Positions 29,944 through 38,975 are shown, counted from the stretch's first letter. The stretch is 46,374 bases of DNA from Synechococcus sp. AG-670-B23 (GCA_003209165.1 QCSL01000015.1:1-46374); one strand, 5' to 3'. Made by a program: numbers and translations. Notes: generated by a model not told the origin, from the letters alone.

Positions 29944-30191
29944 GATTTGTCTTCCACGCTCTGCGCAGATTTTCGTTCTGATATCAGGTTTTCCGAGGCT
30001 ATGATTTTTAGATCATAGTCATTGGGTTTGGATGTTATGGAACTCATAATTGCCAAGCTTTGCCTATCATTCATGCCTTTTTTGGGCATTACTTAAATAA
30101 AGTTAGGAATCAGAATTTTGATGGTAGGTTTTCGTTATTGTCGCGATTAATTTTGCGTCAATCAACTAATAAAGTTCTATTATTGGCCCGA

Positions 30192-31430
30192 TTAGTTTTT
30201 TCCAAGTTCTCTTTTGGCGCGCTCTAATAGTTTGACTAGTTTTTGTCCTTGGGGCCGGTTTTCTTTGGCAACCTCTAACAACTCAACCTCTGTTATTTTC
30301 GATACTTTCCCAGATTGGCTTAGTCTGATGATGGCGTCTACGGTGTCGTTTGAGAGTTTTTTCTTCGACTCTTCTGTAAAAACCTGCTGAAGTGTATCTC
30401 CGATAAGATGGATGGATATGGCTTCTTCATCGCGAATTTTCTGGACTTGTTCTGGTGAAATGGCCTCTGCTGTTTCATGGCTGAAGGTTGAAAGCGAGGT
30501 TAATTGTTCGCTTGGATCGAGGCACGAATTAATGGTTTGAAGGTAATGATTGTTTTTTTCGTAGACTTTCTCAAGCTGGTGTTTGGTCAGCTTGCATTGC
30601 TGAGCTTTTAGTTGTGGTTGATTCTTGATCAATGAATCTGAAATCCTTGTGCTAATCCATGGGAATTTACTGTAGTAAAGAGCATTGATAGTAATTAGAA
30701 TATCAAGTTCTTTTTTACTGAGACTTCTATTGATAATTACTCCGTCCATATTTTCTGTAGGGTAAAGCTCTTCGGCTCCTAATGATTTAAAGATTAGTCG
30801 TGAAATGTCGTGTTTGTGAACTGAGTAATTAATGATTGTATTTGCGATGCCTGATCGAGACATCAGATCAATGATTTCTGCGGCCTTTGCGTGATGTGAC
30901 GAGATAAAATGTCTTGCCTGAATAAATTGCTCTAGCGTCATGGAATCTCCATGCCGCTTCACACGCTGTTGGTATTCAGAAGAAAGCATTTCTTCAATTT
31001 CTCTTACTGCCATGATAATGTGCAAATCAATATGATTTTCCCAGATGCTTTTGCTTTGAATTAGCTCTGGAATCAGCCAAAAAAGTGATTCCGAGCTTAA
31101 AACTATTTTTAAATCGTTTTGATTGTTTTTACAGATCTTCAGCAGTTCTTCGGTCAGGCTTGCATTAGGCTTCTGCTGCCAGTTGCCGGATGTGATTTCA
31201 AGTCGAGAGGCTCGATCTCGCAGAGATCGCTGAATAGGGTAACTGATGCTTTGTTTAGCCAGCTCTTCTGAGGCGATCGCCAGTGCAGACTGGATGGCAG
31301 ATGTTCCTGTTTTGCCGTGGCCAATGTGCAGGAAAACCTTTGTTTTTCTCACTGCACTCCTTTCTTTCTCCTCAATATTAGCATTGCCTTTAGCCTTGTC
31401 GTTCCTATGGTCTTGTGAATCTATGGGCAC
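30192..31430 (-). CDS. Sulfotransferase-like P-loop protein
   Basis: In this 412-aa protein, residues 31-50 read KVFLHIGHGKTGTSAIQSAL, the PAPS-binding 5'-phosphosulfate loop of bacterial sulfotransferase-like proteins (HIGxxKTGTTxIQ). Later LKIVLSSESLFWLIPEL and HIIMAVREIEEMLSSEYQQR match the second half of the fold (the 3'-phosphate-site arginine, VRxP-like). The C-terminal 100 residues are helical and unassigned. The start is GTG 31430; no in-frame ATG precedes the P-loop. A sulfated surface polysaccharide is the likely product, but this is inference. Confidence 0.72.
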   Translation of the reverse strand: MPIDSQDHRNDKAKGNANIEEKERSAVRKTKVFLHIGHGKTGTSAIQSALAIASEELAKQSISYPIQRSLRDRASRLEITSGNWQQKPNASLTEELLKICKNNQNDLKIVLSSESLFWLIPELIQSKSIWENHIDLHIIMAVREIEEMLSSEYQQRVKRHGDSMTLEQFIQARHFISSHHAKAAEIIDLMSRSGIANTIINYSVHKHDISRLIFKSLGAEELYPTENMDGVIINRSLSKKELDILITINALYYSKFPWISTRISDSLIKNQPQLKAQQCKLTKHQLEKVYEKNNHYLQTINSCLDPSEQLTSLSTFSHETAEAISPEQVQKIRDEEAISIHLIGDTLQQVFTEESKKKLSNDTVDAIIRLSQSGKVSKITEVELLEVAKENRPQGQKLVKLLERAKRELGKN

Positions 31431-32243
31431 TGTATTAATCTATAATTCTGATTTTTCCCCAATTAAATGGTCACCTCGGGGCTCTAGATCCTATGAAGAT
31501 TGGTCGTCCATATTGGAGCTTGAAGTATATATCTTTTGCTTTACTCCTCTCTTCGACTTGTTGCAATGTAGGTAGATGATGAACCTGAAATTTGCTATAT
31601 AAAGCCTTAATTACTTGTCGGTGAAAATCAGGTATTAAAGTTGATGCGAAAGGTGATTTGAAAGATTTTTTCGCATTTTTGCTTCATCTGCTATTCAGAG
31701 TGTTCTTGGCCATGAGATCCTGTGCAATCGCTCAGCTTTAGTACGCGATAGTTTTTAGTTATGAATTGAAGAAGGATTCTTCTTGTCATCTTGTGACATT
31801 TATTCCCTTCATATTGTGGCCGATTTTCTTGCTTCCGACCTTTCGCGACGGAGTTTTTAGGGGAAGAGCGAATCTTTTCCTTGAATAAGAGATCTTGTTT
31901 GTCTATAAATTAAATTGGCAGGAATTTAGAATTTTGAGCGATTGAACATGACCTTATATCCTGCTCTATTGCCTTGCTTGAATTGTATTTATTTAATGTG
32001 CGTAAAGCTTCTTCTTTCATCCTTGTTGATTTATGCAGTATCTGCACGCCTTTCTTTGCGCCCTGTGGTTGCGTCAATATACTTGTTTTTGGAAATTGCA
32101 AACTGAATCGACGGTCTTATGTGTGCGCAAAATTTAACCTTCTCCATCTTGCTCTTGTTAGCCGCTTCGATTGCAAAACATCATTCATAGCCAGCAGTAT
32201 TGCGAATTGATGTATTTTGACTTCAGTTATTTCAAGAATTTAG
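31431..32243. other. AT-rich stretch with no convincing gene
   Basis: About 800 bases with only short, unsupported frames on both strands (for example 31910-32101 minus and 31974-32210 plus, neither with a ribosome binding site or recognisable motif). No tRNA, repeat array or clear terminator was seen. It lies between the sulfotransferase-like gene and the secG end and may hold decayed genes or a long upstream region. Confidence 0.6.
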
Positions 32244-32393
32244 ATGAAGTCTCTTCTATACGATGGCAAATTATTGATAAGGCTTGCTCTTGATGCTTCT
32301 CAGAGTCGTGAAACATAGGTTATACAACCATTAAATCGGGAGATTGAAGATGCTCGCAACCAGGCAGTCCTCACTGAAATTGTGATTGCCTGA
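32244..32393 (+). pseudogene. Small ORF broken by one in-frame TAG (possible pseudogene)
   Basis: From ATG 32244 the frame reads MKSLLYDGKLLIRLALDASQ then SRET, meets TAG at 32316-32318, and continues VIQPLNREIEDARNQAVLTE then IVIA to TGA at 32391-32393. Both halves have coding-like composition and the amphipathic pattern carries across the stop. A change from CAG to TAG would explain it. It converges on secG. The family is unknown and the call is tentative. Confidence 0.35.
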
Positions 32394-32403
32394 TTTGGCT
32401 TAA

Positions 32404-32634
32404 TCAGTTCAACCAGCCAGCACTAAGGATTACGGCCAGAAACAAAAACAACGCAAGACAAGTCCATGTCAGCCGGTTTAGTGTTGACTCCGCGCTGCTG
32501 GCGCTGCTGAACATGGAGCTGCCGCTGGCGGCCAAGCCACCCATGCCATCGCCTTTGGGGCTGTGCAGCAGCACCAAGACGATCAATAGAAGGCCGGTAC
32601 CGATCCAGGTCCAGGACAAAATCGAGGTGAGCAT
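32404..32634 (-). CDS. secG: Protein translocase subunit SecG
   Basis: This 76-aa protein has two membrane helices and the SecG pattern: LTSILSWTWIGTGLLLIVLV, then LLHSPKGDGMGGLAASGSSM and the second helix CLALFLFLAVILSAG. It stabilises the SecYE channel. ATG 32634 shares one base with the gpmI stop (TGATG), so it is translationally linked to gpmI; the TTG just upstream is less likely. Confidence 0.94.
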   Translation of the reverse strand: MLTSILSWTWIGTGLLLIVLVLLHSPKGDGMGGLAASGSSMFSSASSAESTLNRLTWTCLALFLFLAVILSAGWLN

Positions 32635-34271
32635 CAAACGGAAAGAGGAAGGCGAGCAGTCTTGGGGGTGGGATCCATGTTGGGCATGGGTGCAATCAAA
32701 CTCTGGCCGGTCATTGCAGTCGGTTGCGGAAGGTCGAGGATCTGCAGCAACGTAGGTGCAATGTCGGCCAGCCCTCCGTTATCGCGGAGTGTGATTGCGT
32801 TGCCATGACCAGGAAGCTTTCGGCGTTCTCCCTCGATCAGGATCGCTGGAACGGGATTGGTGGTGTGGGCTGTCCAGGCTTGGCCATCCGGGCCCTGCAT
32901 CAACTCTGCATTGCCGTGATCAGCGGTAATGAGCATCGTTCCACCCTGACGTCCCACCGCATCCAGTAACCGGCCAATGCAACCATCCACGGTTTGGATA
33001 GCCTCCTTGGCGGCATCCATCACACCGGTGTGGCCCACCATGTCCGGGTTGGCATAGTTAATCACAATCAGCGAATAGTCCGCCTTCTCAATAGCTGAGA
33101 TACAGCTGTCGGTGAGTTGTTCGGCAGACATGGCGGGTGAAAGGTCGTAGGTGGCGACCCTCGGTGAGGGCACCAAGTGACGGTCTTCTCCGTCCAGGGG
33201 CTGTTCGATGCCACCATTCATGAAGTAAGTGACGTGGGGATATTTCTCCGTTTCGGCTGTTCTGTATTGCTTCAGTCCCGCGTCGGCTACCACCTGCCCC
33301 AAAAGTTGGTCGAGCGGCTCGGGGGGGAAGGCGACCTGAACGGGTAGGTCTTGTTCAACCTGAGTGAAGGTCACCACGTCCAGATCTGGAATGTGGCTTC
33401 GTTCAAACGCCTTGAAGTCCGGCAGACAGAGCGCTTGGACGATCTGGCGGGCACGATCCGGTCGGAAGTTAAACACCAAAAGACTGTCGCCGTCCTCTAT
33501 GACGCTGTTCTGGAGGCGCACCGGTTCAAGGAATTCATCGGTGACCTGCTCGGCATAGCTTCCAGCTAGTACCTGTTCAGCCGTGCGGGTGTCAACGGCA
33601 ATATTTGGATCAGCATATAGGTTGTAAGCCTTTTCGGTTCGTTCCCAGCGCTGGTCCCTGTCCATGGCCCAGTAACGGCCACAGAGGCTGGCCAGCTGGC
33701 CCACGCCGCATTGGCTTAGGGCTGCTTCAACCTTGTTGATGTAGCCAGATGCGCTCTGGGTTGGTGTGTCGCGACCATCGGTGATGGCATGGACGGCGAG
33801 CTTGGAGAGGCCGCTGTCGGCAGCCCACTGGATCAGACCAGAGAGATGGTCCACATGGCTGTGGACACCGCCATCGGAGCAGAGACCAAGCAGATGCAGG
33901 GTGCCCCCGCGCTGTTGGGTCCGTTCCGCAAGCGCCTTGAGCGCTTGGGTCTCTCCTAGTTGATTGCTGCGCACCGTGTCGCTAATCCGCACCAACTCCT
34001 GGCGGATAATTCTGCCCGCACCGATTGTCAGGTGGCCCACTTCAGAGTTGCCCATCTGCTGATCGGGAAGTCCCACGTGCGAACCGCTGGCCTCAATCAA
34101 CGTGCGTGGATATGCATGCCATAGGGCATCCATTACAGGGGTGACGCTTTGCTGGATCGCGTTGTGCTCGCTTACGTCCCTATGACCCCAGCCATCAAGA
34201 ATGGTGAGAACGACCGGTGCAACTGTCCCGGAGCGTCCTGAACCGTTGGTAATGCTTTTCCCCACGTTCAC
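32634..34271 (-). CDS. gpmI: Phosphoglycerate mutase, 2,3-bisphosphoglycerate-independent
   Basis: This 545-aa protein has the metal/serine site segments [11 protein letters not shown], the catalytic serine in [30 protein letters not shown], and [14 protein letters not shown] with ITADHGNAE. It interconverts 3- and 2-phosphoglycerate using Mn2+. No ATG precedes the conserved start, so GTG 34271 is used. It is divergent from pyrR. Confidence 0.96.
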   Translation of the reverse strand: MNVGKSITNGSGRSGTVAPVVLTILDGWGHRDVSEHNAIQQSVTPVMDALWHAYPRTLIEASGSHVGLPDQQMGNSEVGHLTIGAGRIIRQELVRISDTVRSNQLGETQALKALAERTQQRGGTLHLLGLCSDGGVHSHVDHLSGLIQWAADSGLSKLAVHAITDGRDTPTQSASGYINKVEAALSQCGVGQLASLCGRYWAMDRDQRWERTEKAYNLYADPNIAVDTRTAEQVLAGSYAEQVTDEFLEPVRLQNSVIEDGDSLLVFNFRPDRARQIVQALCLPDFKAFERSHIPDLDVVTFTQVEQDLPVQVAFPPEPLDQLLGQVVADAGLKQYRTAETEKYPHVTYFMNGGIEQPLDGEDRHLVPSPRVATYDLSPAMSAEQLTDSCISAIEKADYSLIVINYANPDMVGHTGVMDAAKEAIQTVDGCIGRLLDAVGRQGGTMLITADHGNAELMQGPDGQAWTAHTTNPVPAILIEGERRKLPGHGNAITLRDNGGLADIAPTLLQILDLPQPTAMTGQSLIAPMPNMDPTPKTARLPLSV

Positions 34272-34381
34272 CCGCTACCGACGGTTCTTAAGGACTCTTG
34301 CAGAATCAACCTAACGCTACGTCAGCCCTCAAGCTGCAGTTTTACCCCATCCCCACACACCAGCGCACCGCTCAATCCTTC

Positions 34382-34933
34382 ATGGCCGACCTGGACCGGA
34401 TCGAAATTCTCTCGGAGCGTGAGCTTGGTCTAACCCTTGCGCGTTTGGCGTCGCAGGTGCTTGAGAGTGCCGAAGACAGCCGAAGATTGATGTTGCTGGG
34501 GATTCCCACCCGTGGCGTTCAGTTGTCCAGAGTTTTGGCGCGAGAGTTGGAGCGATTGACAGGCCATGCAATCTCCCAGGGGGCAATCGACCCCACGTTC
34601 CATCGCGATGATCTGGAGCGTATCGGCACCCGCTTGCCCCAGCTCACAACCCTGCCGACCAGCATTGAGGACCGTCAGGTGATCCTGGTGGACGATGTGG
34701 TCTTTACGGGTAGGACGGTGCGAGCCGCGTTGGAGGCCATGCAGAGCTGGGGGCGGCCACATCGGGTAATGCTGCTGGCAATGGTGGATCGAGGCCACCG
34801 GGAGCTTCCGATTCAGCCTGATTTCTGTGGCCGTGTTGTACAGACCCGACGCAGCGAAACCGTCGAGCTGCGCCTCAGAGATGTCGATGGCGAGGAGGGT
34901 GTGTTCCTAACCCGCATCAGCAGGCCGTCTTGA
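34382..34933 (+). CDS. pyrR: Pyrimidine operon regulator / uracil phosphoribosyltransferase PyrR
   Basis: This 183-aa protein begins MADLDRIEILSERELGLTLA, typical of PyrR, with the PRPP-binding motif VILVDDVVFTGRTVRAALEA and GIPTRGVQLSRVLA. It may act as a UPRTase rather than an RNA-binding attenuator. ATG 34382 matches the family length; an in-frame TTG at 34298 would add 28 unlikely residues. Its 3' end overlaps the convergent ftrV by 17 bases. Confidence 0.9.
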   Translation: MADLDRIEILSERELGLTLARLASQVLESAEDSRRLMLLGIPTRGVQLSRVLARELERLTGHAISQGAIDPTFHRDDLERIGTRLPQLTTLPTSIEDRQVILVDDVVFTGRTVRAALEAMQSWGRPHRVMLLAMVDRGHRELPIQPDFCGRVVQTRRSETVELRLRDVDGEEGVFLTRISRPS

Positions 34934-35138
34934 GTTCGTCGGCGCGGAAATGGGCCTTGTAGCGGCCGAAGGCAACGATTACGGGAAGCGTTGGGCTGAT
35001 CACCCGACCCTTCCAATCATTAAGGACGTTCGCTACCTCACCGGTCTGGCCTTTCATATCGAAGGGTTGGCCCCGGTGTTCGGGATGGTTGAACACCACG
35101 ACGGATGCCTCCACCGTCACCTTGTCCCCCGCCTGCAT
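34917..35138 (-). CDS. ftrV: Ferredoxin-thioredoxin reductase variable chain
   Basis: This 73-aa protein is a small SH3-like barrel: VTVEASVVVFNHPEHRGQPF, KGQTGEVANVLNDWKGRVIS, VAFGRYKAHFRADEL. These match the FTR variable subunit of cyanobacteria, which joins the catalytic chain to pass electrons from ferredoxin to thioredoxin. ATG 35138 gives the family length; an in-frame GTG at 35156 would add six residues. Confidence 0.93.
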   Translation of the reverse strand: MQAGDKVTVEASVVVFNHPEHRGQPFDMKGQTGEVANVLNDWKGRVISPTLPVIVAFGRYKAHFRADELKTAC

Positions 35139-35168
35139 CGCACCTGAGTCGTCCACTGGGTCATCTTG

Positions 35169-36014
35169 TCACGGGCTTGGGGATGAGCGCCGACAGAAAC
35201 TTTCCGGTCCGTCCTCTTCGACGCGACCGCCGAGGTGTCTGCACCCAGTTGAAAAGGCAGTCCAAGGGTCTAAACCTTGGCGCAACTGGTCTTGGACGGC
35301 GTTATTTAGTGCGTCACCCTTGATCACGTTGGCATGAATGGCTGGATGCTGTTGATGTTCTTGGGCCTCGTCGAGAGCCTCAATGGCGTTTTCCACCCGA
35401 CTTCGGGTGACACGGGCCTGCTGCTGCCACCAGGGATGGTCGAGTTTGTTGAGGCTGTCCAAGGCCTCCCACCAGCGTTCTTGCTCAACCAGTTGGACCA
35501 GACGACGCTGTTCCAGTTGATTGCGGTTCCAGATCTCCAACAGCGTTGCACTGAGTTGGCTGATTGAACTGCGTGCATTGCCTTTGAGGGGCTCCAGCAG
35601 TTTGAGTGCCTTCTGAAGTTCTCCCTGATGAAAAAGAGCGATGGCCTGATCCATCAGAGCCTGTCGCCAGCGTTCAAGTGTCTTGCGATGAAGGTCAAGA
35701 TCGCCATGGCCTGAGGCGACCAGTTGCTGCTGCAGCGAAAGAGCAGCAATTGGGTCGCCTTGTCCCCAAAGATGTTCAGCGTGCTTCTGGCGGCAGAGGG
35801 CCTGCTCTTCCGGTGCACCTTCGCCCAACCAGCGCAGGGCTGCCAATTGCTCACTGGTGCGGATGCAGGCCTTGTAGTCGTTGGCGTTGAGGGCGCTCTG
35901 GAGCCGCTCAGGTAGTTGTTTCTCCCACCAGTAGGCACCTGTCGCAATCGCCAGCACCAGTCCGAGGGTTCCGAGACCCCAGAGCCGTAGCAGCAGTTGG
36001 CGCGGTGCCGCCAA
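35169..36014 (-). CDS. Membrane-anchored helical (TPR-like) protein
   Basis: After a single membrane helix (LWGLGTLGLVLAIATGAYWW) the protein is a long run of helices with repeating A/L-rich pairs (DYKACIRTSEQLAALRW, DPIAALSLQQQLVASG, QAIALFHQGELQKALKLLEP), which looks like TPR-type repeats. No start codon is well placed; TTG 36014 is used, while the frame is open to a GTG at 36122 that overlaps the Hsp70-like gene. It lies between that gene and ftrV on the same strand. The function is unknown. Confidence 0.6.
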   Translation of the reverse strand: MAAPRQLLLRLWGLGTLGLVLAIATGAYWWEKQLPERLQSALNANDYKACIRTSEQLAALRWLGEGAPEEQALCRQKHAEHLWGQGDPIAALSLQQQLVASGHGDLDLHRKTLERWRQALMDQAIALFHQGELQKALKLLEPLKGNARSSISQLSATLLEIWNRNQLEQRRLVQLVEQERWWEALDSLNKLDHPWWQQQARVTRSRVENAIEALDEAQEHQQHPAIHANVIKGDALNNAVQDQLRQGLDPWTAFSTGCRHLGGRVEEDGPESFCRRSSPSP

Positions 36015-36088
36015 GAAGGGTTGAGTTGAAAGCTGGTTCTGTTTTATGGAGTGACACCTCCAGTTCCAAGGCCCTGTGGACGGACGTC

Positions 36089-37663
36089 TTATCGAACGTC
36101 CCCCAGTGTTGGGTGGGCCCACGTTTGTCCGGAGCGCAGATCGTTGATCTCCAGCTGAAGCTGCGCTTGTTCATTAATGCTCCAGCGCAGCCGCAGGCAG
36201 TCCTCGCCTTGTTCTCCGGTGGGCGTCAGGGGGAGCACCAGAGGATCGCCGGGCCAGGGCTTATGGGAAAACTCCTCGACAGCCTGCTCCTGCAGGGTCG
36301 GCAAACCATCGACAAAGACCACGCTCTGGCTGCCTTGGGGGATCGGCTCCCCCAGCACCAGCTCAAGACTGTGCTGGCCGTTCCGGCTGGCGGCCAGTAC
36401 GAGCTCCAGGGGAGCTGGGCTCGGCCAGGGTTGCCCGGCTACGAAGAGGGGATGCCAGCGTTGGCGGTTGCTGCGCTGATCCCAGAAGCGCAGGGAAACG
36501 CCGTATTGCAGCACATCCCGGATGGCAACCCCCGGCGTAAGTTGAAGCGCACCGAGGGCCACTGCTTCCACCGGTGGTGGGGTGAGCATGGGTGCTGGCG
36601 CAGTGTGCTCGGAGAGCCATTGGTGCATGAAAGGAAGCTGGGCTCCGCCTCCGACAGCCACAATTCCGTCGAGATCCTCAAGGCTGCAGTTGTTGCGGCG
36701 ACCGCCGGCGAGACAGGCCTCCAGGAGTTGTTTGAGCGCGTCTCCTAATCCCCGCTCCAGCAGCAAAGTGTTGAGTTCGCGTCGCGACAGGCGGAGAAGA
36801 TGTTCCTGCTCATCCACCGCCCACTCCATTAGCGGCTCGCGTTCGGCTAAGACGGTTTCGCTCAGCCGGCATTTGAGCCGTTCGGCGGCATTGAGCAGGG
36901 GGGCGCTGGCGGGTTGTCCCGGGCAACAGCGGTCCACAATCCAGCGATCGATGTCACGGCCCCCGAGGCGCAGCCCTGACTTGCCCAGAACCTTCGCTGT
37001 GCGCAGCATCTGGCGGCTGTTTTCCCCCAAGCTGCGTCCCCCCAGCCGCAGTAGTTGAGCGATCGGTGCGGCACGGCCTTCCCCTCCTTCCAGGGCCACC
37101 AGGGCCAGATCGAGGGTGCTTCCGCCCAGGTCCACTACCAGCAGCTTTGAACCAGCAGGAAGCCCGGCACCCATGGCTGCTGCTGTGGGTTCATCCAGCA
37201 GGGCGATCTCGGCCACCGGCAGCGCGTTGCAGGCCTGCAGCAACCAGCTGCGGTACGCCCGGTAGCACTCCACCGGGGCAGTGAGCACCAGTCGCTCGAC
37301 CGCGAGATCGGGGGGCAGCTGGCTCCAGATCTCCTGAAGGAGCTGTTCTCCAGCCCAGCGGGCTGCCTCCTGATCGGGGGCATCTTTTTGACCGATGAGA
37401 CCCTTGAAATCACGATGCAGACGGGTGTCAACGGAGTCATTGAGCCCTGACTCGAGCACCTGCCGACCAATGAGGGGTCGTTGCGTCGCGTCCCACACCA
37501 GGCTGGGGATTTCACCGGCCCGACTGCAGATGGTGGGCAGATCCAGTAGTTCGGCTGTGGTTGATGTCGACCCCTGATAGGCCACCACCGTTGTGGTGCT
37601 GCCCAGATCGATGGCGAGTGTTCCGCCTCTCTGGCCTGAATGCTGAAGCTTTTCTTCGCCCAC
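36089..37663 (-). CDS. Hsp70 (DnaK)-like protein, shorter than canonical
   Basis: This 524-aa protein has an actin-like ATPase domain: LAIDLGSTTTVVAYQG, LLDEPTAAAMGAGL, LLVVDLGGSTLDLALVALEG and GIVAVGGGAQLPF. The C-terminal region is shorter and less conserved than in DnaK (about 610-640 aa) and lacks the long helical lid. It is probably a cyanobacterial Hsp70-related chaperone of unknown client. The start is GTG 37663. The 3' end is close to the membrane-anchored protein gene, suggesting one operon. Confidence 0.85.
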   Translation of the reverse strand: MGEEKLQHSGQRGGTLAIDLGSTTTVVAYQGSTSTTAELLDLPTICSRAGEIPSLVWDATQRPLIGRQVLESGLNDSVDTRLHRDFKGLIGQKDAPDQEAARWAGEQLLQEIWSQLPPDLAVERLVLTAPVECYRAYRSWLLQACNALPVAEIALLDEPTAAAMGAGLPAGSKLLVVDLGGSTLDLALVALEGGEGRAAPIAQLLRLGGRSLGENSRQMLRTAKVLGKSGLRLGGRDIDRWIVDRCCPGQPASAPLLNAAERLKCRLSETVLAEREPLMEWAVDEQEHLLRLSRRELNTLLLERGLGDALKQLLEACLAGGRRNNCSLEDLDGIVAVGGGAQLPFMHQWLSEHTAPAPMLTPPPVEAVALGALQLTPGVAIRDVLQYGVSLRFWDQRSNRQRWHPLFVAGQPWPSPAPLELVLAASRNGQHSLELVLGEPIPQGSQSVVFVDGLPTLQEQAVEEFSHKPWPGDPLVLPLTPTGEQGEDCLRLRWSINEQAQLQLEINDLRSGQTWAHPTLGDVR

Positions 37664-37701
37664 GCGATCTCTGACCGCGCTCGAGGCACGGTGAAGTCAG
37701 G

Positions 37702-38010
37702 ATGAGACTAACGGGACTGGAGGCGATGGATCGATTGCAACAGCTGATCTTTTCTTTCTACCGTGAGGATCCTGAACTGCAGGACAGGCTCGAGCCGCTG
37801 CTCAGCTGTCGCATGCGTCGCAGCTGGGGCAGCATCCGCATCGAGTGCGTTGACGATGCGCACCTTGAGGAATTGAGTGGTTTGGTCGCTGATCTGCGGT
37901 TGCCTTTGGCGGCCCTGGGGATGGGGCGCCAAATTGTGCTGCGGGTTCCAGGAGCCCGTCAGCGTGCATACCCCATGCACGTGCCCTTTCACAGCGATCA
38001 GCTGGCCTGA
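37702..38010 (+). CDS. Cyanobacterial 102-aa protein of unknown function
   Basis: The protein (MRLTGLEAMDRLQQLIFSFY, then LEPLLSCRMRRSWGSIRIEC and LRLPLAALGMGRQIVLRVPG) is soluble, mixed helix and strand, without a recognised domain. It has a clear start and a gap of only 42 bases to rpoZ, so it is probably a real gene transcribed with it. Confidence 0.7.
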   Translation: MRLTGLEAMDRLQQLIFSFYREDPELQDRLEPLLSCRMRRSWGSIRIECVDDAHLEELSGLVADLRLPLAALGMGRQIVLRVPGARQRAYPMHVPFHSDQLA

Positions 38011-38052
38011 GAAGGCCAGCATTTAACCTTTATATGTTTGAGATAGAAGACT

Positions 38053-38280
38053 GTGCTCTCTGCAGGAGTTGACTCCACAGATCTCGCCAAGCGTGGCGAA
38101 AGCTTGATTCGTCAATCAAGCAACCGTTATCTGACGACGGTTCGGATTGCTTTTCGGGCCAAGCAGCGGCGCTTCGACGACTTTGACGGTCTGTTGGAGG
38201 AGTCCAGTGTCAAGCCGGTGCAGCGGGCCATCGTGGAATTGAGCGACGAGCAAGACCAGCCCGATCTGCTGCCTGGATGA
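38053..38280 (+). CDS. rpoZ: RNA polymerase omega subunit
   Basis: This 75-aa protein contains [20 protein letters not shown] and [18 protein letters not shown], the cyanobacterial omega signature. It helps assemble the beta' subunit. The start is GTG 38053. The length is typical of cyanobacterial RpoZ, shorter than the E. coli protein. Confidence 0.9.
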   Translation: MLSAGVDSTDLAKRGESLIRQSSNRYLTTVRIAFRAKQRRFDDFDGLLEESSVKPVQRAIVELSDEQDQPDLLPG

Positions 38281-38290
38281 TCATTCGGGT

Positions 38291-38662
38291 GTGATTCAGC
38301 ATGAGGGGGCAGGTTGGCGGTTGTCTCGGGATCCCTCCCGAGGGAAGTTCTGCATTCTTGTGGGTGGAGACCATTGGGCGTTTGAGTTAACCGAGCCGGA
38401 GTGGCGAGATCTGGTCGATCTCGTGGTGACCTTGGAGCAGCAGCACCGGGGCCTGGTTGACCAACTGATGGCGGAGGAATCGATCGAGCTGGAGCTCGAT
38501 CGTGGTGTTTGGTGGGGGTGCTTGAGCGGTGATCGCAACCAATGGGAGCTACGGATCCTTCTCACCCCGCTGGAGGGGCGTGCTGCTGAGGGGGAATGGC
38601 CTGCCCCAGTGGCGGAGGCGGTGGTGGCGGCAATGAGAACGCTGTGGGACCCGCATCATTGA
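38291..38662 (+). CDS. DUF1818 family protein
   Basis: This 123-aa protein matches DUF1818: EGAGWRLSRDPSRGKFCILV, WAFELTEPEWRDLVDLVVTL, GVWWGCLSGD and WELRILLTP. It is a cyanobacterial family of unknown function. GTG 38291 begins 11 bases after rpoZ. Its TGA overlaps the first base of a small hairpin that could terminate the transcript. Confidence 0.82.
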   Translation: MIQHEGAGWRLSRDPSRGKFCILVGGDHWAFELTEPEWRDLVDLVVTLEQQHRGLVDQLMAEESIELELDRGVWWGCLSGDRNQWELRILLTPLEGRAAEGEWPAPVAEAVVAAMRTLWDPHH

Positions 38663-38681
38663 TTAGCGCAGCTAATCTTTT
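38661..38681 (+). terminator. Weak hairpin terminator after DUF1818
   Basis: GATTAGC / GCTAATC (7-bp stem, GCA loop) is followed by TTTT. The stem is only moderately GC-rich, so termination may be partial. Confidence 0.5.
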
Positions 38682-38728
38682 CTGGGTCATTGATTTCCCC
38701 CGTTTTTTTCCTGCTGCTCTGCACAGCT

Positions 38729-38779
38729 TTTCCACAGGACGTCGGCTGCTAGCTCCGTTATGCCGACGTCCTGTGGAAA
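38729..38779. repeat. 18-bp perfect inverted repeat with DnaA-box-like ends
   Basis: The left arm TTTCCACAGGACGTCGGC (38729-38746) and the right arm (38762-38779) are exact reverse complements, separated by 15 bases. With its neighbouring T the left arm starts TTTTCCACA (38728-38736), the cyanobacterial DnaA box as I know it; the right end reads ATTTCCACA on the minus strand. It could be a protein-binding site or an RNA hairpin. Confidence 0.75.
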
Positions 38780-38800
38780 TCGCTCGGTTCTTGTTGTTAT

Positions 38801-38818
38801 CCCTTGACGATGGCGGCG
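38801..38818 (+). repeat. 18-bp direct repeat, copy 1
   Basis: CCCTTGACGATGGCGGCG is identical to 38921-38938, 120 bases away. It contains TTGACG, like a -35 hexamer, and could also be read as Leu-Asp-Asp-Gly-Gly in both copies. Confidence 0.75.
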
Positions 38819-38920
38819 GGCTGCAGGGATTGACCTAGGTCTGCGGCTTGGGCAGTGCAGGAGTGGCTTCCCGGCAAGAATCTCATCTGGAGATGCATGA
38901 GAATGGCCTTGTTTGGGAAG

Positions 38921-38938
38921 CCCTTGACGATGGCGGCG
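38921..38938 (+). repeat. 18-bp direct repeat, copy 2
   Basis: Identical to copy 1. It lies 38 bases before the DUF2811 start and inside a possible 42-codon frame (38893-39021, VWEALDDGGVVWRTS) whose start is poorly placed, because GGAG directly abuts the ATG. Confidence 0.75.
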
Positions 38939-38975
38939 TGGTGTGGAGAACTAGTGTTCGATTCGAAAAGAAGAG

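Noticed and set aside
29907-30089. 60-codon frame upstream of the glycosyltransferase-like gene
   Set aside because: It overlaps the next gene, lacks a ribosome binding site and shows no motif. It may be real but cannot be supported.
31910-32210. Short frames on both strands (63 and 78 codons)
   Set aside because: They overlap each other on opposite strands, and neither has a start signal or coding-like composition.
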